A stretch of DNA of 64,000 bases from Qipengyuania intermedia (GCF_019711615.1 NZ_JAIGNS010000001.1:930001-994000), one strand, 5' to 3'. Shown: positions 52,002-61,835, counted from the first letter of the stretch. Made by a program: numbers and translations. The notes: generated by a model not told the origin, from the sequence alone.

Positions 52002-52030
52002 TTGACGTTTACGTAAACGCAAGCTAGGCG
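52002..52030 (+). promoter_or_regulatory. Candidate promoter of etfBA with embedded palindromic operator
   Basis: TTGACG (52002-52007) and TAGGCG (52025-52030) are spaced by 17 bases, and the perfect 14-bp palindrome CGTTTACGTAAACG (52006-52019) lies between them. This is the geometry of a repressor blocking RNA polymerase, or of a MerR-type regulator acting on the spacer. The palindrome resembles, from memory, sites reported for MerR-family LiuR regulators of branched-chain amino-acid catabolism. The leader to the etfB ATG would be about 30 nt. Confidence 0.65.
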
Positions 52031-52067
52031 GGCGCCACAGTTTCAAATCGAGAGGAAGGTAACTCCC

Positions 52068-52814
52068 ATGAAAATCCTCGTCCCCGTCAAGCGGGTGATC
52101 GATTACAACGTCAAACCGCGCGTGAAAGCCGACGGTTCGGGCGTGGATCTCGCCAATGTGAAAATGAGCATGAACCCCTTCGACGAAATTGCCGTCGAAG
52201 AAGCCATTCGCATCAAGGAAGCGGGTAAGGCGGAAGAAATCATTGCCGTATCCGTCGGCCCGGCCAAGGCTCAGGAAACGCTGCGCACTGCACTCGCCAT
52301 GGGTGCGGACCGTGCGATTCTCGTCGAAACCGACGATGACGTCGAACCGCTCGCGGTCGCCAAAATCCTCAAGGCTATCGCCGGGGAAGAGCAGCCCGGC
52401 ATCGTCATGCTCGGCAAGCAGGCGATCGACGACGATTCGAACCAGACCGGCCAGATGCTCGCAGCCCTTATGGGCCGTCCGCAGGGCACCTTCGCCAACA
52501 CGGTCGAAGTCGATGGCGACAGCGTCACCGTGAAGCGCGAAGTCGATGGCGGCCTCGAGACCGTAAAGCTCACGCTTCCTGCGATCGTCACCACCGACCT
52601 TCGCCTGAACGAGCCGCGCTATGCATCGCTGCCCAACATCATGAAGGCGAAGAAGAAGCCGCTCGATACCAAGAGCCCGTCCGACTACGGCGTCGACACA
52701 GCGCCGCGCCTCAAGACAACCAATGTCTCCGAACCGCCGGTTCGCCAGGCTGGCGAGAAGGTCGAAGACGTTGACGCGCTGGTCGCCAAGATCAAAGCGC
52801 TCGGCATCGCGTAA
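52068..52814 (+). CDS. etfB: Electron transfer flavoprotein subunit beta
   Basis: Carries electrons from acyl-CoA dehydrogenases to ETF:quinone oxidoreductase as a heterodimer with EtfA. It has 248 residues: [78 protein letters not shown] and [20 protein letters not shown] (the ETF-beta signature region). AGGAAGG precedes the ATG. It is first gene of etfBA, 27 bases before etfA, behind a promoter with a palindrome. Confidence 0.97.
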   Translation: MKILVPVKRVIDYNVKPRVKADGSGVDLANVKMSMNPFDEIAVEEAIRIKEAGKAEEIIAVSVGPAKAQETLRTALAMGADRAILVETDDDVEPLAVAKILKAIAGEEQPGIVMLGKQAIDDDSNQTGQMLAALMGRPQGTFANTVEVDGDSVTVKREVDGGLETVKLTLPAIVTTDLRLNEPRYASLPNIMKAKKKPLDTKSPSDYGVDTAPRLKTTNVSEPPVRQAGEKVEDVDALVAKIKALGIA

Positions 52815-52841
52815 GAACCCGGACAGGAAAGGAATAGACTT

Positions 52842-53771
52842 ATGAAAACTCTCGTCTGGGTCGAACACGACAATGCCGAGATGAAGGACGCCACTCTCGC
52901 TGCGGTTACCGCCGCCAGCAAGCTGGGCGAGGTTCACCTTATCGTAGCAGGCTCGGGTTGCCGCGCCGTTGCGGAACAGGCCGCCAAGGTCGCCGGAGTG
53001 GGCAAGGTCCACCTCGCCGACGATGCGGCTTACGAGCATGCGCTAGCTGAGAACGTCGCCCCCCTGATCGCCGATCAGATGGGCCACCACGACGCTTTCG
53101 TCGCACCCGCCACCACCACCGGCAAGAACATCGCGCCGCGCGTCGCTGCTCTTCTCGATGTCATGCAGATTTCGGACATCCTTTCGGTCGAAGGCGACAA
53201 GACCTTCACTCGGCCGATCTACGCCGGTAACGCGATTGCGACCGTCGAAAGTTCCGATGAAAAGCTCGTCATCACTGTTCGCGGAACTGCTTTCGACAAG
53301 GCGGCAACCGAAGGCGGCAGCGGCACGATCGAGGAAATCTCCGGCCCTGCCGATGCTGGCCTGTCCAGTTTCGTAAGCGCGGAGATCGCCGAGAGCGACC
53401 GCCCGGAACTCACCAGTGCCAAGGTCATCGTATCGGGTGGCCGTGCGCTCAAGGACGGCGAGACCTTCGAACAGATCATCACGCCGCTGGCGGACAAGCT
53501 CGGTGCGGGCATCGGCGCATCGCGCGCCGCAGTGGATGCCGGTTACGTTCCGAACGACTACCAGGTGGGCCAGACCGGCAAGATCGTGGCCCCGGAAGTC
53601 TATATCGCCATCGGCATCTCAGGCGCGATCCAGCACCTTGCGGGCATGAAGGATTCCAAGACCATCATCGCCATCAATAAAGACGAGGACGCGCCGATCT
53701 TCCAGGTCGCGGACATCGGCCTCGTGGCGGATCTGTTCAAGGCAGTGCCCGAACTGACCGAAAAGCTTTAA
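52842..53771 (+). CDS. etfA: Electron transfer flavoprotein subunit alpha
   Basis: FAD-binding partner of EtfB. It has 309 residues: [20 protein letters not shown] at the N-terminus, [20 protein letters not shown], and the C-terminal FAD domain [52 protein letters not shown] and [20 protein letters not shown], all canonical. Electrons from the acyl-CoA dehydrogenase at 36-37 kb would pass through this pair to the quinone pool feeding petABC. Confidence 0.97.
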   Translation: MKTLVWVEHDNAEMKDATLAAVTAASKLGEVHLIVAGSGCRAVAEQAAKVAGVGKVHLADDAAYEHALAENVAPLIADQMGHHDAFVAPATTTGKNIAPRVAALLDVMQISDILSVEGDKTFTRPIYAGNAIATVESSDEKLVITVRGTAFDKAATEGGSGTIEEISGPADAGLSSFVSAEIAESDRPELTSAKVIVSGGRALKDGETFEQIITPLADKLGAGIGASRAAVDAGYVPNDYQVGQTGKIVAPEVYIAIGISGAIQHLAGMKDSKTIIAINKDEDAPIFQVADIGLVADLFKAVPELTEKL

Positions 53772-53832
53772 ATAAAGCATTCGCTTGAATTAAAAGTCCC
53801 TTCGTCACATAGTTGTGGCGGAGGGGTTTTTC

Positions 53833-54762
53833 ATGACTGGTCGCAAATTCACGTTTTTGTTCGCTGCATTGCCGATTTTGATCTCGGGCGTGGGGCCTGT
53901 CTCGGCTGCGGAGCGTGAACCGGTCGCCCTCTCGCCCATCGGTCCGTGGCAACTGGATATGGGCGAAGACAGGTGCCGTCTCGCTCGCCTGTTCGGGTCC
54001 GACGAAGAAAAAACCGTTTTCATTCTCGACCAGTGGGGTCCGTCGGTCTCGGCACAATGGGCAGTCGCGGGACCGATGGTTCGTGATGTGAAAATCACCG
54101 GGCGAGCCGGCTTTCAGTTCGGACCCGGCGGAGACAGTGAGGACTTCCGTTATACCGGCGCAACGCTCGGCGATTACGGGGCAGTGGTCGCGGGCGAAAC
54201 CACTGTCGCGGCAAGACCCGACGCCGAGCGAGGGGATAATGAGCGCGACTGGCTTACCGAGCCACGAGGGCTCCCGGCGCTCGATGCCGCGAGTGCGGCT
54301 TCAGTCGACAGCCTTTTCATAGACCAGAGAGGATCGGCATCCTTCACGCTCGGACTGGGCGAGATGGAGAAGCCCCTTCGCGCCTTCAACCTTTGCATGG
54401 AGAAGCTCGTCGAAAGCTGGGGCTTCGATGTCGAGGAGCAGCGGGAGGTGGCGACACCGCCGCGGATCACCAACATGGATCTTGTTGCGGGTCGTATCAC
54501 GCGTGAATATCCGGCCGAAGCTTTAAGGAAGGGCGCGCAAGCAGACTTCCATTTGCGCCTCAATGTGGGCGATGACGGCAGCGTTGAGAAATGCACCCTT
54601 CTCAACCAGACGCTCGCTGAAGGTTTCGACATGAAGCGTCACCCGTGCACGATTTTCCAGTCCGATGCCGCAATCGAGCCGGCCCGCAAACTCGATGGTG
54701 CGGCGGTCCGGAGTTTCTACACCACCAGGATCGTTTACCGGATGCGCGGTAACGTGCCCTGA
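53833..54762 (+). CDS. Secreted TonB C-terminal-domain-like protein (1)
   Basis: 309 residues from the ATG at 53833, with GGAGGGG upstream. A cleavable signal peptide (FTFLFAALPILISGVGPVSA before AERE) replaces the membrane anchor of true TonB. A middle domain (about 30-200) I do not recognise contains WQLDMGEDRCRLARLFG. The C-terminal 90 residues look like a TonB_C fold: ITREYPAEALRKGAQADFHL and FYTTRIVYRM, with cysteines in EKCTLL and RHPCTIF. It is followed by a paralogue of similar layout. The periplasmic role is unknown. Confidence 0.75.
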   Translation: MTGRKFTFLFAALPILISGVGPVSAAEREPVALSPIGPWQLDMGEDRCRLARLFGSDEEKTVFILDQWGPSVSAQWAVAGPMVRDVKITGRAGFQFGPGGDSEDFRYTGATLGDYGAVVAGETTVAARPDAERGDNERDWLTEPRGLPALDAASAASVDSLFIDQRGSASFTLGLGEMEKPLRAFNLCMEKLVESWGFDVEEQREVATPPRITNMDLVAGRITREYPAEALRKGAQADFHLRLNVGDDGSVEKCTLLNQTLAEGFDMKRHPCTIFQSDAAIEPARKLDGAAVRSFYTTRIVYRMRGNVP

Positions 54763-54805
54763 CGATTAGCCGTCCCGGCTTTGCAGCACAGTAACAGGAA
54801 GAGTG

Positions 54806-55669
54806 ATGCGATCACCGATCTTCGCAATCTTGACGGTCGCTTTGGCAGCATCGGCTACCAACACCTCGGCGCAAGAGAATGCGGCAATCTATCAGCCGTC
54901 GACCGAGTGGTCGGTCGAGAGACTGACCGACCGATGCGTAGCGAGGAGAGCTTTCACGCATGAACAAGACACTGCCAAGCTCGTTTTCGAGCACGGCGGT
55001 AGCGGCGACGCATTCAACGTGACGATCATCGGCGACGCGGTGCGGAACACTCGTGGCCCCCTGATAAGCATTCAGTTCGGGCCGGAAGAAAAACCAAGCG
55101 GGCGAAATTATATCTCTGCCAAGACACGCGGCGGAGAAGCTGCGTTGGTTCTTTACGGCGTCCGGTTCGCCCCGGCGGAAAGAATTGCCGATGGGAGCCT
55201 CGCGGTCGAAACTATCGACGCCGAGCGCATGGCCGCCATCGAATTCCTGCAGATCGAGCGTGCCGGTCTGAAGCGTTTCCGACTGGAAACGGGCGATCTT
55301 TCAGAGCTTGGCGAAGCTATCGACCAGTGTACCGCTGCGCTGGAAAAGACCTTCCTGTCCACGGAGAAAGGCGGGAGGGTCGCTCAAGGAGCGGTGCCCC
55401 TGGATCAGGGCACCTGGGTACAGTCCAGCGATTATCCCGGTCTGATGCAGAAATACGGCATGGGTGCAAGGATCGCCGTAAGACTGACGGTCGGCACGGC
55501 GGGGCGCGCCACGTTCTGCCAGATCCAGGACTCGACAGTACCCCAGATGTTCGAAGATGCCCTCTGCCTTGCTCTGATGAAACGGGCAAAGTTCGAGCCC
55601 GCTCTCAATGACCAAGGCGAAGAAGTGCCTTCATACTGGAACCTGACGGTAGACTTCAAAGCAGGTTGA
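54806..55669 (+). CDS. Secreted TonB C-terminal-domain-like protein (2)
   Basis: 287 residues from the ATG at 54806 (AGGAAGAG upstream; a GTG one codon earlier is also possible). The signal peptide is MRSPIFAILTVALAASATNT, then SA before QENA. The mature part parallels the preceding gene: WSVERLTDRCVARRAFTHEQ matches its WQLDMGEDRCRLARLF, and a C-terminal TonB_C-like region has YGMGARIAVRLTVGTAGRAT with FCQIQDST. The two are probably tandem duplicates, 43 bases apart. Confidence 0.75.
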   Translation: MRSPIFAILTVALAASATNTSAQENAAIYQPSTEWSVERLTDRCVARRAFTHEQDTAKLVFEHGGSGDAFNVTIIGDAVRNTRGPLISIQFGPEEKPSGRNYISAKTRGGEAALVLYGVRFAPAERIADGSLAVETIDAERMAAIEFLQIERAGLKRFRLETGDLSELGEAIDQCTAALEKTFLSTEKGGRVAQGAVPLDQGTWVQSSDYPGLMQKYGMGARIAVRLTVGTAGRATFCQIQDSTVPQMFEDALCLALMKRAKFEPALNDQGEEVPSYWNLTVDFKAG

Positions 55670-55674
55670 GGTGC

Positions 55675-56961
55675 TCACATCGACGCGAGCAGTTGGCTCC
55701 CGGCATGAAGGGTAACCCCCACCAGCCCGCCCACGAGCGTCCCGTTGATGCGGATGAACTGGAGGTCGCGGCCAACGGCCCCCTCTACCCGGTCGGTTAG
55801 TGTCGTGGCGTCCCAGCGCCGCACGGTTTCCGACACCAGTTGCACGATCTGGTCTCCGTAGCGCGTCGCGATGCCGACAGCCGTCCGGCGGGCGAAACGA
55901 TTGACCTGCATCTGCAGCCGATCGTCATCACGCAAGGCCGCGCCAAGCTCGCCGAGGGTCTCTCCAAGATAGGACGGTCCGACACCGCCCGAATCCTTGA
56001 TCGTGCGGATCAGCCGGGCGCGGATTCTCTCCCAGACCCCCTGCCACCAGTCGGCAATCGCAGGATTGGTCAGCAGTTCCCGCTTCAGTCGCTCGACCCG
56101 CTCCTGCATCTCGGGATCATCCCGCAGACCCTTGGCGAGTTCCTCGAGCCCCTCTTCGATCTTGTCGCGCAAGGGATGTTCGGGATCGACGAGAACTTCC
56201 GCCAGAAGCTTGTAGAGGCCATCGATCACCGAATTGGCCAGTCGTTCGTCGAGGCCCGTAAAGCGCAGGACGGCATTGGCGCGCTTGTGCACCATGTCGC
56301 GCACGAGCGCTTCGTTGTCCTCCAGGACAAGTCCTGCCCAGCGGATGATCTTGTCGATCAGCGGCTTATGGCGGCCATCCGCGATCATCGCCTCCAGCAT
56401 GCCGCCTAACAGGGGAGCGATTTCCAGCTTTTCGATTTGTGCTGCAATTCCGCTGCGCACCTGCGTGCCCAGTCGGTCGGGATCGAGCGATTCCAGTACT
56501 TCGACCGCAAGGTCGCCCGCCCCGGCGCGGATGCGTGTGTCCTGGGCGGCTTTAGGGTCTGCCAGATAAGATCCGACAGCGCCTGCAAGGTTCATGGTGC
56601 CCATTCGCCGCGCCACGACCTGGGGGGTGAGGAAGTTGCTGCGCAGGAAGTCCGCCATCGTATCGGCGATGCGGTCCTTGTTCTCCGGGATGATCGCCGT
56701 GTGGGGGATCGGCAGGCCGAGCGGCCGACGGAATAGCGCGGTAACGGCAAACCAGTCGGCAAGGCCGCCGACCATCGCCGCCTCGGCAAAGGCATGAAGG
56801 TAACCCCACGCCGGATGGAGAGCGAGATAACGGCCGGACAGGACGAACACCGCGGCCATGAGAACCAGCATGCCGGTGGCCGCGCGCCGCATGGTACGCG
56901 CGCGGTCCGGTGGAAGCTGTCCCGCGTTAGCTCGGGAAGGGTAGGTCAACTCATCCGCCAT
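55675..56961 (-). CDS. DUF445 family membrane protein
   Basis: 428 residues from the ATG at 56959-56961. An N-terminal helix (about 27-45, ATGMLVLMAAVFVLSGRY), then AEAAMVGGLADWFAVTALFR with RPLGLPIPHTAIIPENKD, the diagnostic DUF445 segment, a long helical and partly coiled-coil middle, and a C-terminal hydrophobic segment (INGTLVGGLVGVTLHAGSQL). The family (YjiN/YheB) has no established function. It is 13 bases downstream of the RND permease on the same strand, so perhaps in its operon. Confidence 0.85.
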   Translation of the reverse strand: MADELTYPSRANAGQLPPDRARTMRRAATGMLVLMAAVFVLSGRYLALHPAWGYLHAFAEAAMVGGLADWFAVTALFRRPLGLPIPHTAIIPENKDRIADTMADFLRSNFLTPQVVARRMGTMNLAGAVGSYLADPKAAQDTRIRAGAGDLAVEVLESLDPDRLGTQVRSGIAAQIEKLEIAPLLGGMLEAMIADGRHKPLIDKIIRWAGLVLEDNEALVRDMVHKRANAVLRFTGLDERLANSVIDGLYKLLAEVLVDPEHPLRDKIEEGLEELAKGLRDDPEMQERVERLKRELLTNPAIADWWQGVWERIRARLIRTIKDSGGVGPSYLGETLGELGAALRDDDRLQMQVNRFARRTAVGIATRYGDQIVQLVSETVRRWDATTLTDRVEGAVGRDLQFIRINGTLVGGLVGVTLHAGSQLLASM

Positions 56962-56974
56962 AATCAGGCGACGA

Positions 56975-59900
56975 TCACTCCGCCGGATCGATCCCGGCTT
57001 CTGGATGCGCGCCACCGGACGCCGGCTTGCCATCGTCGCCCGGACGATATGTCAGGAAGCGCCTGCGCATCCAGGGTCCTGCACGCTTTTCGAAGCCATC
57101 CGCCAGGCTGAAACCGGCCGGAACGATCAGCAGCGTCAGCAGGGTGGAGAGGATCAGGCCGCCGATCACCATCGTGCCCATCGGGGCGCGCCAGGCACCG
57201 TCACCAGACCCAAGTACGCCCGACAGCGCCGTCGGCACCATGCCCGCCGTCATTGCAACGGTCGTCATGACGATCGGCTGTGCGCGCTTGTGCCCCGCAT
57301 CGATGATTGCATGAAGCTTGCGCGTCCCGCGATCCATTTCCTCGATGGCGAAGTCGATCAGCAGGATGGAGTTCTTCGAGACGATGCCGAGCAGCAGCAG
57401 GATGCCAATATACACCGGCATGGATTGCGGCTGGCCGAACATCCAGACCAGCAGGATACCACCAAGAGGAGCCAGCGCCAGCGAGGTCATGTTGACCAGC
57501 GGGCTCATCAGGCGCTTGTAGAGCAGGACGAGCACGGCAAACACCAGCAGCACGCCCGACATGATGGCGATCAACAGGCTGGAAATCAGCTCCTGTTGCC
57601 ACTCGTCCTCGCCCACCACGTCGCGGATGACGCCTTGCGGCAGGTCCTGGAGGATGGGGAGCTGGTCGATTTCCTGCTGGGCCTCGCCCTTCACAACGCC
57701 TTGGGCAAGATCGGCGCCGACCAGAACGCGGCGGTTCTGGTTGTAGCGCTGGATCGCCGTGGGTCCGGAACCGAAGGAGACTTCCGCAACGCGCGACAGC
57801 GGAACAGATCCACCCGAGGCCGTCGGGACGGGCAGGTTCCTGATAGTGTCGAGGTTCTCGCGCGATTGCTCGGGCAATTTCACCCGGATCGGGATCTGAC
57901 GATCGGACAAAGAGAACTTGGCTGCGTTCTGTTCGATCTCGCCCATGGTGGCGATACGGATCGTCTGGCTGAGCGCGACGGTGGAAACGCCGAGCTCGGC
58001 AGCAATGTTATCGCGCGGGGTGATCAGGATTTCCGGCCGGTTGATGTCGGCACTGATGCGCGGCGCAACGAGAGCATCGATACCCTTCATCTGTTCGACG
58101 AGCGTAGCCGCTGTCTCGTTCAGCAGATCGGGATCGGAACCGGCGAGCATGACCGTCATGTCACGGCCGGAACCGAAGCCGCCCGATTGCGACGCGAAAC
58201 GGACGCGGGCATCGGGGATCTGCGCGAAGACCGGTGCGATCGCGCGCTCGAACTCGATCGAGGTCCGTTCGCGGTCGGGGCGAAGCGTCACGTAGATCGT
58301 AGCCTGCCCTTCGCGTACACGCTCCAGAGCGAGTTCGACTTCCTGCTGGTTGTAGAGGATGTCCGCGACCTGGTCGACGACGCGCTCGGTCGTTTCCAGC
58401 GTGGTACCCGGGACCATTTCGATCTCGACGCGGCTGTTCTCGTCATCGATGACCGGCTGGAACTGCGCCGGGGTGATCGAGAACAGAAGGATGGTCAGCA
58501 GGAGCGAGAAATACCCGACGCCAAGCATCCACACACGGTGGTCGAGGAAGCGCGCGCGCATGTACTGCCAGCCTTCGCGTATATTCTGGCCGCAGAAGCG
58601 CACGACCAGCCCTATGGCCGCAAAGAGAGCTATGATGGCCAGGAAGCCCGCGCCAAGCGACGCCAGAAGCTGGAGGAGCTCGATGAGACGCGAGACAAGG
58701 CCGGCAAAGAAGCCGTCATCCGATCCGACGACGGTCTCTACGAGTTCCAGCCCCGTCAACATGCCCGATACACCAAAGGTCGCAACGGCAGATACTACCA
58801 GCGTCACAAGCACGACGCTCAGCAGGCCGATAACATAGAGCCACCTGCGGCGCGGGCTTTCGACGCCGTCGCGTGCCGCATACATCTTGCCGCGGTCGAG
58901 CGACCAGCGCAGCACGTCCATGTAGCGGTCCATCATCGGACCTTCGCCGTGCGATTGCTGGCCCTGCGCCTTCAGGAAGTAAGCGGCAAGCATCGGCGTG
59001 ATCATTCGCGCCACGGCAAGGGACATGAGCACGGCAACCACTACGGTGAAGCCGAAGTTCTTGAAGAACTGGCCCGAGATCCCTGGCATTGCACCGACCG
59101 GGAAGAAGACCGCGACGATGCAGAAGCTAGTCGCCACGACCGGCAGGCCGATTTCATCGGCGGCGTCGATCGATGCCTGATAGGCGCTTTTGCCCATGCG
59201 CATATGTCGCACGATGTTCTCGATCTCGACGATAGCGTCGTCGACCAGGACCCCGGCCACAAGCGCCAAGGCAAGCAATGACAATTGGTTCAGGTTGAAC
59301 CCGAGCAGGTCCATGAACCAGAACGTGGGAATGGCCGAGAGCGGGATGGCGACCGCCGAAATCGCCGTGGCGCGCCAGTCGCGCAGGAAGAAGAACACGA
59401 CCACAACCGCCAGGATCGCGCCTTCGATCATGGCCGCCATGGCGCTGTCGTACTGGTTTTCCGTGTACTTGACCGTGTTGAAGAGGGGGATGAACTTCAC
59501 ACCGGGATTGGCCGCTTCGATCTCTTCGATCTGGACAAGAGCTTCCTCGAATACGGTTACGTCCGACGCACCCTTGGCGCGAGACATTGCGAAGTTTACG
59601 ACCTCTTTGTCGCGCACCTTGCTGATCGAAGTACGTTCAGAAAAACCGTCACGTACCGTCGCGACATCGGACAACTTGACCGTGCGGCCACCACCGAGCT
59701 GGATCTGCCGTTCGCCGAGTTCGAAAGCGCTGGCATTATTGCCGAGAACACGAACCGACTGACGCGTGCCGCCGACTTCGGCCATACCGCCGGCTGCATC
59801 GAGATTGTTCTGGCGCAGTACGCTGTTGATCTGGCTGGCCGTTACCCCGAGCGCCTGCATGCGCGGTAGATCAAGGATGACCTCGATCTCGCGGTCGACG

Positions 59901-60445
59901 CCGCCGAAACGGTTGACCTCTGCCATGCCTTCGATGCCGAGCAGCTGCTTCGCGACAGTGTCGTCGATAAACCAGCTGAGGCCTTCGATCGTCATGTCGT
60001 CGGCTTCGACGGCGTAAATGGCAAGAAAACCGCCGGAAATCTCTTCCTTGGTGATCCGGGGCTCGAGGATACCGTCGGGCAAGCTGCCGCGAATCTGGTC
60101 TACCGCGTTCTTTACCTCTGCCACCGCATCGTTTGGATCGGTGCCGATTTCGAACTCGATGAATGTGTTCGAGCTACCCTCGCGCGCAGTGGAGTTCAGA
60201 GACGCCACGCCATTGATCGAACGCACTGCCGATTCCACGCGCTGGGTGATCTGGTTTTCGATTTCGGTCGGCGCTGCACCGGGCTGTGAGATCGTGACGT
60301 TGACCGCCGGAAATTCGATGTCGGGATTGTTCACGACATCCATGCGCATGAAGCTGATCAGGCCCGCCAGCAGCAGGGCAGTAAATGCAACCAGGGGAAT
60401 GACCGGGTTTCGGATCGACCATGCGGAGATATTGCGGAAATTCAC
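56975..60445 (-). CDS. RND efflux permease (AcrB/MexB superfamily) with extra central membrane segment
   Basis: Inner-membrane proton-driven pump. It has 1156 residues, about 110 longer than AcrB. The N-terminal half has the first helix (16-34), porter subdomains and the proton-relay pair D402-D403 in VLVDDAIVEIENIV; the C-terminal half has the matching Lys in LLGIVSKNSILLIDFAIE. Between the halves, residues about 521-637 are additional and contain two predicted membrane helices before the canonical seventh helix (VWMLGVGYFSLLLTILLFSI). Four bases separate it from the adaptor gene upstream. The substrate is unknown; no outer-membrane factor is adjacent. Confidence 0.93.
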   Translation of the reverse strand: MNFRNISAWSIRNPVIPLVAFTALLLAGLISFMRMDVVNNPDIEFPAVNVTISQPGAAPTEIENQITQRVESAVRSINGVASLNSTAREGSSNTFIEFEIGTDPNDAVAEVKNAVDQIRGSLPDGILEPRITKEEISGGFLAIYAVEADDMTIEGLSWFIDDTVAKQLLGIEGMAEVNRFGGVDREIEVILDLPRMQALGVTASQINSVLRQNNLDAAGGMAEVGGTRQSVRVLGNNASAFELGERQIQLGGGRTVKLSDVATVRDGFSERTSISKVRDKEVVNFAMSRAKGASDVTVFEEALVQIEEIEAANPGVKFIPLFNTVKYTENQYDSAMAAMIEGAILAVVVVFFFLRDWRATAISAVAIPLSAIPTFWFMDLLGFNLNQLSLLALALVAGVLVDDAIVEIENIVRHMRMGKSAYQASIDAADEIGLPVVATSFCIVAVFFPVGAMPGISGQFFKNFGFTVVVAVLMSLAVARMITPMLAAYFLKAQGQQSHGEGPMMDRYMDVLRWSLDRGKMYAARDGVESPRRRWLYVIGLLSVVLVTLVVSAVATFGVSGMLTGLELVETVVGSDDGFFAGLVSRLIELLQLLASLGAGFLAIIALFAAIGLVVRFCGQNIREGWQYMRARFLDHRVWMLGVGYFSLLLTILLFSITPAQFQPVIDDENSRVEIEMVPGTTLETTERVVDQVADILYNQQEVELALERVREGQATIYVTLRPDRERTSIEFERAIAPVFAQIPDARVRFASQSGGFGSGRDMTVMLAGSDPDLLNETAATLVEQMKGIDALVAPRISADINRPEILITPRDNIAAELGVSTVALSQTIRIATMGEIEQNAAKFSLSDRQIPIRVKLPEQSRENLDTIRNLPVPTASGGSVPLSRVAEVSFGSGPTAIQRYNQNRRVLVGADLAQGVVKGEAQQEIDQLPILQDLPQGVIRDVVGEDEWQQELISSLLIAIMSGVLLVFAVLVLLYKRLMSPLVNMTSLALAPLGGILLVWMFGQPQSMPVYIGILLLLGIVSKNSILLIDFAIEEMDRGTRKLHAIIDAGHKRAQPIVMTTVAMTAGMVPTALSGVLGSGDGAWRAPMGTMVIGGLILSTLLTLLIVPAGFSLADGFEKRAGPWMRRRFLTYRPGDDGKPASGGAHPEAGIDPAE

Positions 60446-60449
60446 GCGT

Positions 60450-61646
60450 TTATTCCCCGTCCAGCTTGACCAGGTCCGGCACCACCGTTTCGCCTTCGGT
60501 CAGGAAGCCGCCGGCCCGCAGAACGACCTTTTCGGAACCGGTGAGACCTTCTGCGATAACGATACCGCGCGAAGTCACTTCACCCGTGGTTACGCTACGC
60601 CGCACGGCCTTGTTATCGTTGTCGATGACGTAGACGTAATCGCCCTCACGATCGGACAGGACGGCGCTTTCCGGAAGGATGGGCGCCACGAGTGTTCCGC
60701 TCGAAATCGTTGCGGTAGCAAAGCCGCCAGGCCGAAGTTCGGGAGCGTAAGGAAGCGCGATACGCACCGTGCCTTGGCGGTCCTGCGCGTTGATGGTCGG
60801 GGCGATCTGCCAAATCTGGCCGGAGAAAGTCTTTTCGGATCCCGACGGGGTCACTTCTGCGGACTCGCCCGGCGACAGGCGCGCAAGATCGTTTTCGCTG
60901 AGGCGCGCCAGCATTTCCATTTCGCCGCCCTTGGCGATCACGAACAGCGGCGGAGAGCCACCGCTGACCGTCTGGCCCGGCTCGACATTGCGTTCGAGCA
61001 CCAGCCCCGCGCTCGGCGCCACGATGTTGAGACGCGCATTGCGTGCTTGCAATTCGCGCAGCGATGCCTGCGCCACGCGGACCCGCGCCACTGCCGCATC
61101 GCGGGTGGCGGTCAGGCGGTCGACATCGGCCTTGGAGACGAAGCCACGCTCCACCAGCTGCAGGGCGCGGTCGAGATTGGCCTGCGCCAGATTGGCGTCG
61201 GCCTGGGCGACCTGGATCTGGGCGGCAGCGCTTTGCGCCTGCTGCGTCTGGACCGAGCGATCGATTACCGCCAGCACTTGGCCCTGGCGCACCCAGCTAC
61301 CCTGTTCCACCGGGACCGAGACGACCCGTCCGCCTTCACCGACCACGCCGACCGGCATGGAACGACGCGCGGCAATCGTGCCGGTGGCGGTAATTTCGCC
61401 GGTGACGGTCGTCCGGCCGGGTGCGATGACGCTGATCGAGGGCGCCTGCGCATCGCGATCGTCGTCGGCAGCCGTTTCGCCGCCCGACATCAACATGTAG
61501 CCGCCGATGATTGCCGCCAGCGCGAGAACAACGGCAATGACCCAGCGGCCCTTGCCGGTCTTGAAGCGTGCGAAACCGCCCCGCTCTGCGAACTTTACGT
61601 CCGAGGCATCACCAAGGTCGGATTTGATTTCGGTCTCGTAATTCAT
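60450..61646 (-). CDS. RND efflux periplasmic adaptor (HlyD/MFP family)
   Basis: 398 residues from the ATG at 61644-61646; a GTG at 61667 would add seven residues. The N-terminal helix (about 35-52, VIAVVLALAAIIGGYMLMSG) anchors it. A lipoyl half-motif (VVSVPVEQGSWVRQGQVLAV), a coiled-coil hairpin rich in Ala/Gln (AAAQIQVAQADANLAQANLD), the second lipoyl half (NIVAPSAGLVLERNVEPGQT) and beta-barrel/membrane-proximal domains follow, as in AcrA. It bridges the downstream RND permease to an outer-membrane channel encoded elsewhere. Confidence 0.93.
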   Translation of the reverse strand: MNYETEIKSDLGDASDVKFAERGGFARFKTGKGRWVIAVVLALAAIIGGYMLMSGGETAADDDRDAQAPSISVIAPGRTTVTGEITATGTIAARRSMPVGVVGEGGRVVSVPVEQGSWVRQGQVLAVIDRSVQTQQAQSAAAQIQVAQADANLAQANLDRALQLVERGFVSKADVDRLTATRDAAVARVRVAQASLRELQARNARLNIVAPSAGLVLERNVEPGQTVSGGSPPLFVIAKGGEMEMLARLSENDLARLSPGESAEVTPSGSEKTFSGQIWQIAPTINAQDRQGTVRIALPYAPELRPGGFATATISSGTLVAPILPESAVLSDREGDYVYVIDNDNKAVRRSVTTGEVTSRGIVIAEGLTGSEKVVLRAGGFLTEGETVVPDLVKLDGE

Positions 61647-61804
61647 TCGTTCGCCCCGGTCGGTCACAACCTTTTCACTCGGCCACTGTATTAGTCGAGT
61701 AAATCACAATGCGCAAGACTGCGCGTTTCCGCCCTACGAGCGTGCTACGACGAGGGCAATGGCGCTCTCTATGAAGGGGCGACTTCGCCTGACGAACGGG
61801 CACG

Positions 61805-61835
61805 AAAAAGGGGCGGCGAGTTTCCCCGCCGCCCC
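61805..61835 (-). terminator. Rho-independent terminator after the GlsB-family gene
   Basis: On the minus strand GGGGCGGCG pairs with CGCCGCCCC around an 8-base loop, followed by TTTTT, 26 bases past the GlsB-family stop. Confidence 0.88.

Noticed and set aside
57005-59281. 758-codon open frame on the plus strand opposite the RND permease
   Set aside because: It is antisense to a certain gene; composition is Arg/His/Asp-rich as expected from the reverse frame of GC-rich coding DNA, with no domain and no ribosome-binding site.
60018-61694. 558-codon plus-strand frame opposite the RND adaptor
   Set aside because: Antisense to the HlyD-family gene and the permease start; no protein-like features.
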